From Dehalococcoidia bacterium (GTDB lineage: Bacteria; Chloroflexota; Dehalococcoidia; Dehalococcoidales; UBA5760), in the NCBI GenBank assembly GCA_011176655.1, contig DUEB01000133.1, positions 1 to 7,164 on the forward strand: a DNA stretch of 7,164 nt. Reading direction: 5' to 3'. The position numbers and the translations under genes were made by a program. This document shows, piece by piece, positions 4,696 through 7,164 of the stretch (the stretch's first letter is position 1; every line of letters begins with the position of its first letter). The notes under the pieces were generated by a model. It was not told where the DNA came from. It ran no database searches and worked only from the letters and a program-made list of their open reading frames with translations.

Positions 4696-6708
4696 TTAAA
4701 TGAGGCGGGCGGTGCGGAACCCCTCCCTGACGGCGTCCATTACCAGGCGGGGCGCGACACAATCACCAATAGCATATACCTCGGGTAACTTACCCTGCAA
4801 AGCCTCTACAAGCCCGCTATCGGACTTCAGGCGCAGCGCAAGTATGACGGTATCAGCCTCCAGGGTGCTTCTATCACCCGGCTCACCGGCTATGACCACG
4901 CCCTTATCCGTTACCTCAAGGACATCGCGGTAGGTCAAGACCCTGGCACCGGCGTCGTTGAGCAGGTCAGCTACGTCCGCAGCGTTCATCCAGAACATGT
5001 CACGCATTGCCTCATGGCGCACGATAACGCTCACCTTCTTACCCTTCCGGGCCAGCCAGAGAGCCGTCTCACAACCAACCCGGCCACCACCAACGACAAC
5101 GACTGATTCTCCAACCTCTTTCCTGGCCAGAAGCGCCTCGACGCTGGTGATGACCGCACCCTTTGCCAGGCCGCTTTTCAGTCCCTTGATGCGAGAGATA
5201 TAGCAGGCAGCAGGCTCGAATTTACTGGTATCGCAGATACCACACCGGCTGCACTTGACAGGCTCCGTAACCGGTGTGGCCCCGGTGGCAATGATAGCGA
5301 CGTCGGGGTTCATCCTCTGGACTAGCTCCAGGGTGGCTTCCATACCAAACTCTATGGTTACCCCGAGCTTGCCAACCTGGGTGATGAGGTAGTCCAGCAG
5401 GTGCTGGTACTCATACTTAAAATCCGGTATCGCAGTCGATATCAGGTTTCCCCCCAGGGTATGCCCCTTCTCCCACAAGGTAACCCCGTGCCCCCTTAAG
5501 GCGGCCACTCTGGCTGCTTCCATGCCCGCCGGACCGCCGCCGACAACGAGCACCGTCTTTTCCCTTTCGGCTGGACTGATGGTAAGCTCCCTCTCCTGCC
5601 CACAGGCCGGGTTCACGGCACAGCTGATGCGCTTACCATCAACCAGTCTCTTGAGACAGCCTTCATGGCAGCCAGTACAGGGGACGATGTCCTCCAGATT
5701 CCCCTGCCTCACCTTTTGAGGCCAGTCCGGGTCAGCCAGTAGCGGCCTGCCCAGGGCAATGAAGTCAGCCTTTCCTTCCTGCAGCACCCTCTCCGCTAAC
5801 TCAGGGTCTCCCAGCTTACCCACCGCGATAACCGGAATACTGACAGCCCTCTTCGTCATCTCGGCCAGGGGCACCAGACAGCCGGGGGGTCTGGTGGTCG
5901 GCGGCTGTCCCCAGCCGGGAGAATCGTAACAGCCGGCATCGATATGCAGGACACTAACCCCGGCCGCTTCCAAACGGCGGGCTATCTCAAGCCCCTCCTC
6001 AATATCGCGCCCTCCGGGTAGGTAGTGACTAAGTCCGTACCTGAAGCTTATGGGAAAGTCTTTCCCCGCCCCCCTCTTCACCGCCTCAATAAGCTCCAGA
6101 GGAAATCTGAGCCTGCCTGCCAGGTCCCCCCCATACTTATCGGTCCGTTTGTTCCAGAGGGGGGTCATGAATTCGTCAATGAGATATCCCAGATGGGCAT
6201 GCAGTTCTATGGCATCGATGCCAGCCGCGCTTATTACTCTGGAGCTAAACTCAAAGTCTCGCACCATCTGTTCGACTTCCTCTACGGCCAGCTCGCGGCA
6301 TATGATGCCGGGGTCCCGCAGATTGGGTATCGGGGAGGGAGCTATGGTGCCGCCGTGGGGCAGAGCCGGGTCTGGGGGCTGGTTACGCCCGAAACCGGGA
6401 CATAACTGCACGCAGAGCTTGGTTCCGTAATCATGCACCGCCTCCGCCAGGTCGTTAAGCCAGGCGATACACCTCAGGCTGCTGACCGCAGGCTCCCCCA
6501 CCGATGCTTCCCATTTCCGGCTGGTACGCATCTGAGTGGTTATTATCAGTCCGACCCCACCCCTGGCTCGAGCCACACAGTAATCTATGTAGCGCTGCCC
6601 CACCCTACCTTCCTCGTCCGGCTCGGGAAGCCGGGTCCATAGCGGCGCCATTATAATTCGGTTCTTTAGCCAGAGCCTACCTATTCTCCCAGGCTCAAAC
6701 AATTTCAT
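4696..6708 (-). CDS. Old Yellow Enzyme-family iron-sulfur flavoprotein (2-enoate reductase/BaiCD-like), 670 aa, 'OYE-B'
   Basis: A second cytoplasmic flavoenzyme with the same FMN / 4Fe-4S / NAD(P)H architecture as OYE-A but clearly divergent. Seen: FMN barrel about 1-335 starting MKLFEPGRIGRLWLKNRI, with QLCPGFGR (101-108, the Q-L-x-x-G-x-G-R form of enoate reductases), HAHLGYL (170-176), WNKRTDKYGG (185-194), HYLPGGR (228-234) and ALGRPLLADPDWP (318-330). The cluster motif is complete: C344, C347, C351, C363. Rossmann motifs are GGGPAG (390-395) and GGGRVG (540-545), with AIGDC at 646-650. An insertion of about 27 residues relative to OYE-A, in the loop before the second Rossmann motif, carries C486, C489, C492 and C502. 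An ATG at 6756 would add 16 residues; 6708 was chosen because family N-termini begin MKLFEP-like. Its ribosome site (GGGGGCTGA) is weak, and no convincing promoter was seen. The gene converges on the transporter and diverges from the VOC gene. Substrate is unknown; an enoate/enone is the best guess. Confidence 0.92.
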   Translation of the reverse strand: MKLFEPGRIGRLWLKNRIIMAPLWTRLPEPDEEGRVGQRYIDYCVARARGGVGLIITTQMRTSRKWEASVGEPAVSSLRCIAWLNDLAEAVHDYGTKLCVQLCPGFGRNQPPDPALPHGGTIAPSPIPNLRDPGIICRELAVEEVEQMVRDFEFSSRVISAAGIDAIELHAHLGYLIDEFMTPLWNKRTDKYGGDLAGRLRFPLELIEAVKRGAGKDFPISFRYGLSHYLPGGRDIEEGLEIARRLEAAGVSVLHIDAGCYDSPGWGQPPTTRPPGCLVPLAEMTKRAVSIPVIAVGKLGDPELAERVLQEGKADFIALGRPLLADPDWPQKVRQGNLEDIVPCTGCHEGCLKRLVDGKRISCAVNPACGQERELTISPAEREKTVLVVGGGPAGMEAARVAALRGHGVTLWEKGHTLGGNLISTAIPDFKYEYQHLLDYLITQVGKLGVTIEFGMEATLELVQRMNPDVAIIATGATPVTEPVKCSRCGICDTSKFEPAACYISRIKGLKSGLAKGAVITSVEALLARKEVGESVVVVGGGRVGCETALWLARKGKKVSVIVRHEAMRDMFWMNAADVADLLNDAGARVLTYRDVLEVTDKGVVIAGEPGDRSTLEADTVILALRLKSDSGLVEALQGKLPEVYAIGDCVAPRLVMDAVREGFRTARLI

Positions 6709-6858
6709 TCTCAGCCCCCGGCTACCGGGTTTATTTTGATTCCCGCTTCGCCCCATCCGGTTGTAAACACTACCACATTGAAAACCCTCGGCTCAAGTGC
6801 CCTGAAGCCGAAGGCACCAGGCTAATAAGACGCTAATTCTAGAGACCGGGGTAATTCA

Positions 6859-6886
6859 TTGACACCCCATCTTCGTTTATGCTAAT
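6859..6886 (+). promoter_or_regulatory. Probable sigma-70 promoter for the VOC gene
   Basis: A perfect TTGACA (6859-6864) is followed after 16 nt by GCTAAT (6881-6886), which matches the last four bases of TATAAT. Other registers (17 or 18 nt) give poorer -10 boxes, though TG at 6880-6881 could act as an extended -10 element for TAATTT. The start of transcription would be near 6893, giving a leader of about 45 nt. The -35 is strong and the -10 weak. Confidence 0.5.
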
Positions 6887-6938
6887 TTTTAGGGAAATAC
6901 CTTCTTAATTTTCCACACCGCAATGAAGGAGGTGGAAT

Positions 6939-7164
6939 ATGGCGCTAACCAGTCCCGCCAAGATCAAGGTCTCCCGGCTTATCCAAGCCTGCATCGTGGT
7001 CAAAGACGCCCAGAAGACAATAGAAAACTACTGGAATATCTTTGGCATCGGCCCCTGGGAGGTGTTCGAGCACGGCGTCCCCGTCATCCACGACCTGACC
7101 TACCACGGCAAACCGGGCAGCTTCAGCCACAAGGTAGCCTTCGCTACGGTAGGGCCGGCACAGC
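6939..7164 (+). CDS. VOC-superfamily (glyoxalase / methylmalonyl-CoA epimerase-like) protein, N-terminal 75 codons, cut by the window edge
   Basis: The reading begins MALTSPAKIKVSRLIQACIVV and stays open to the right edge. The pattern IQACIVVKDAQKTIENYWNIFGIGPWEVFE (residues 15-44) is the first beta-alpha-beta of a VOC module: a strand, 'V-K-D' then a helix, and the FGIGPW turn common in methylmalonyl-CoA epimerase-like and Glyoxalase_4-type proteins. Gln15 occupies the position where many family members have their first metal ligand (His or Gln). The later ligands would lie beyond the edge, so metal binding and catalysis cannot be judged. An excellent ribosome site, AAGGAGGTG (6926-6934), precedes the ATG by 4 nt. 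The gene diverges from OYE-B. It could epimerise or isomerise a CoA ester, open or cleave a ring, or be another VOC enzyme; the family call is solid, the reaction open. Confidence 0.8.
   Translation, partial: MALTSPAKIKVSRLIQACIVVKDAQKTIENYWNIFGIGPWEVFEHGVPVIHDLTYHGKPGSFSHKVAFATVGPAQ

Noticed and set aside
4559..4762. 67-codon minus-strand frame across the convergent gap
   Set aside because: It runs through the inverted repeat and into the 3' end of OYE-B in another frame, and resembles no protein family.
6709..6756. 16-residue N-terminal extension of OYE-B from an ATG at 6756
   Set aside because: The family normally begins at the MKLFEP-like segment and the upstream ATG has no recognisable ribosome site. 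The 6708 site is also weak, so the extension is unlikely rather than excluded.
6797..6817. GTGCC ... GGCAC hairpin upstream of OYE-B and the VOC gene
   Set aside because: Only 5 bp with an 11-nt loop, no T-run, and no placement that suggests a terminator or riboswitch.
1..7164. CRISPR array, tRNA or rRNA genes, transposase or phage genes
   Set aside because: No regularly spaced repeats, no tRNA-like cloverleaf, no rRNA sequence and no mobile-element protein were seen on either strand. Nearly all of the window is explained by five genes and short control regions.

Overview
The window reads as bacterial chromosome from an anaerobic or metabolically versatile organism. It is moderately GC-rich by eye, densely coded, and its genes are led by good Shine-Dalgarno sites (AGGAGG, AAGGAG, AAGGAGGTG). 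The exported lipoprotein has a Pro/Thr/Glu spacer of the 'CAPAPTEPTTPTEP' kind, often seen in Chloroflexota, and the two large iron-sulfur flavoenzymes fit an anaerobic lifestyle. I therefore lean towards a Chloroflexota (Dehalococcoidia-like) or similar sediment or subsurface bacterium. This is inference; no rRNA or other marker gene is present.

Layout, left to right. (1) 54-1985, minus: a 643-residue Old Yellow Enzyme/2,4-dienoyl-CoA-reductase-type flavoprotein ('OYE-A') with an FMN barrel, an iron-sulfur motif lacking one cysteine, and two dinucleotide-binding folds. (2) 1986-2236: a divergent control region with a near-consensus promoter for OYE-A, a less clear promoter region for the transporter, and a perfect 11-bp tandem repeat. 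(3) 2237-3220, plus: an RbsC-type ABC permease. (4) 3221-3344: a gap with a weak hairpin and a possible 10-codon leader. (5) 3345-4541, plus: a substrate-binding lipoprotein of the ribose-binding class, unusually rich in cysteine. (6) 4542-4695: a convergent gap with a perfect 15-bp inverted repeat. (7) 4696-6708, minus: a second long OYE flavoprotein ('OYE-B') with a complete iron-sulfur motif and an added Cys-rich insertion. (8) 6709-6938: a divergent control region. (9) 6939 to the right edge, plus: the N-terminal part of a VOC/methylmalonyl-CoA-epimerase-like protein.

How the genes may work together (inference): a high-affinity importer of the sugar/nucleoside/autoinducer type sits between two different ene-reductase-type flavoenzymes, with a VOC-fold enzyme alongside. 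This looks like an accessory cassette that imports a small organic compound and reduces an activated C=C bond (enoate, enone or dienoyl-CoA type) or oxidatively demethylates an amine. The substrate cannot be read from sequence. No ABC ATPase is encoded here, so the importer must borrow one from elsewhere or is only half seen.

Most unusual points: loss of one cluster ligand in OYE-A, an extra CxxCxxC-x9-C insertion in OYE-B, a CXXCH motif and eight non-lipid cysteines in the binding protein, the 11-bp tandem repeat between the divergent promoters, and the long inverted repeat between the convergent genes.
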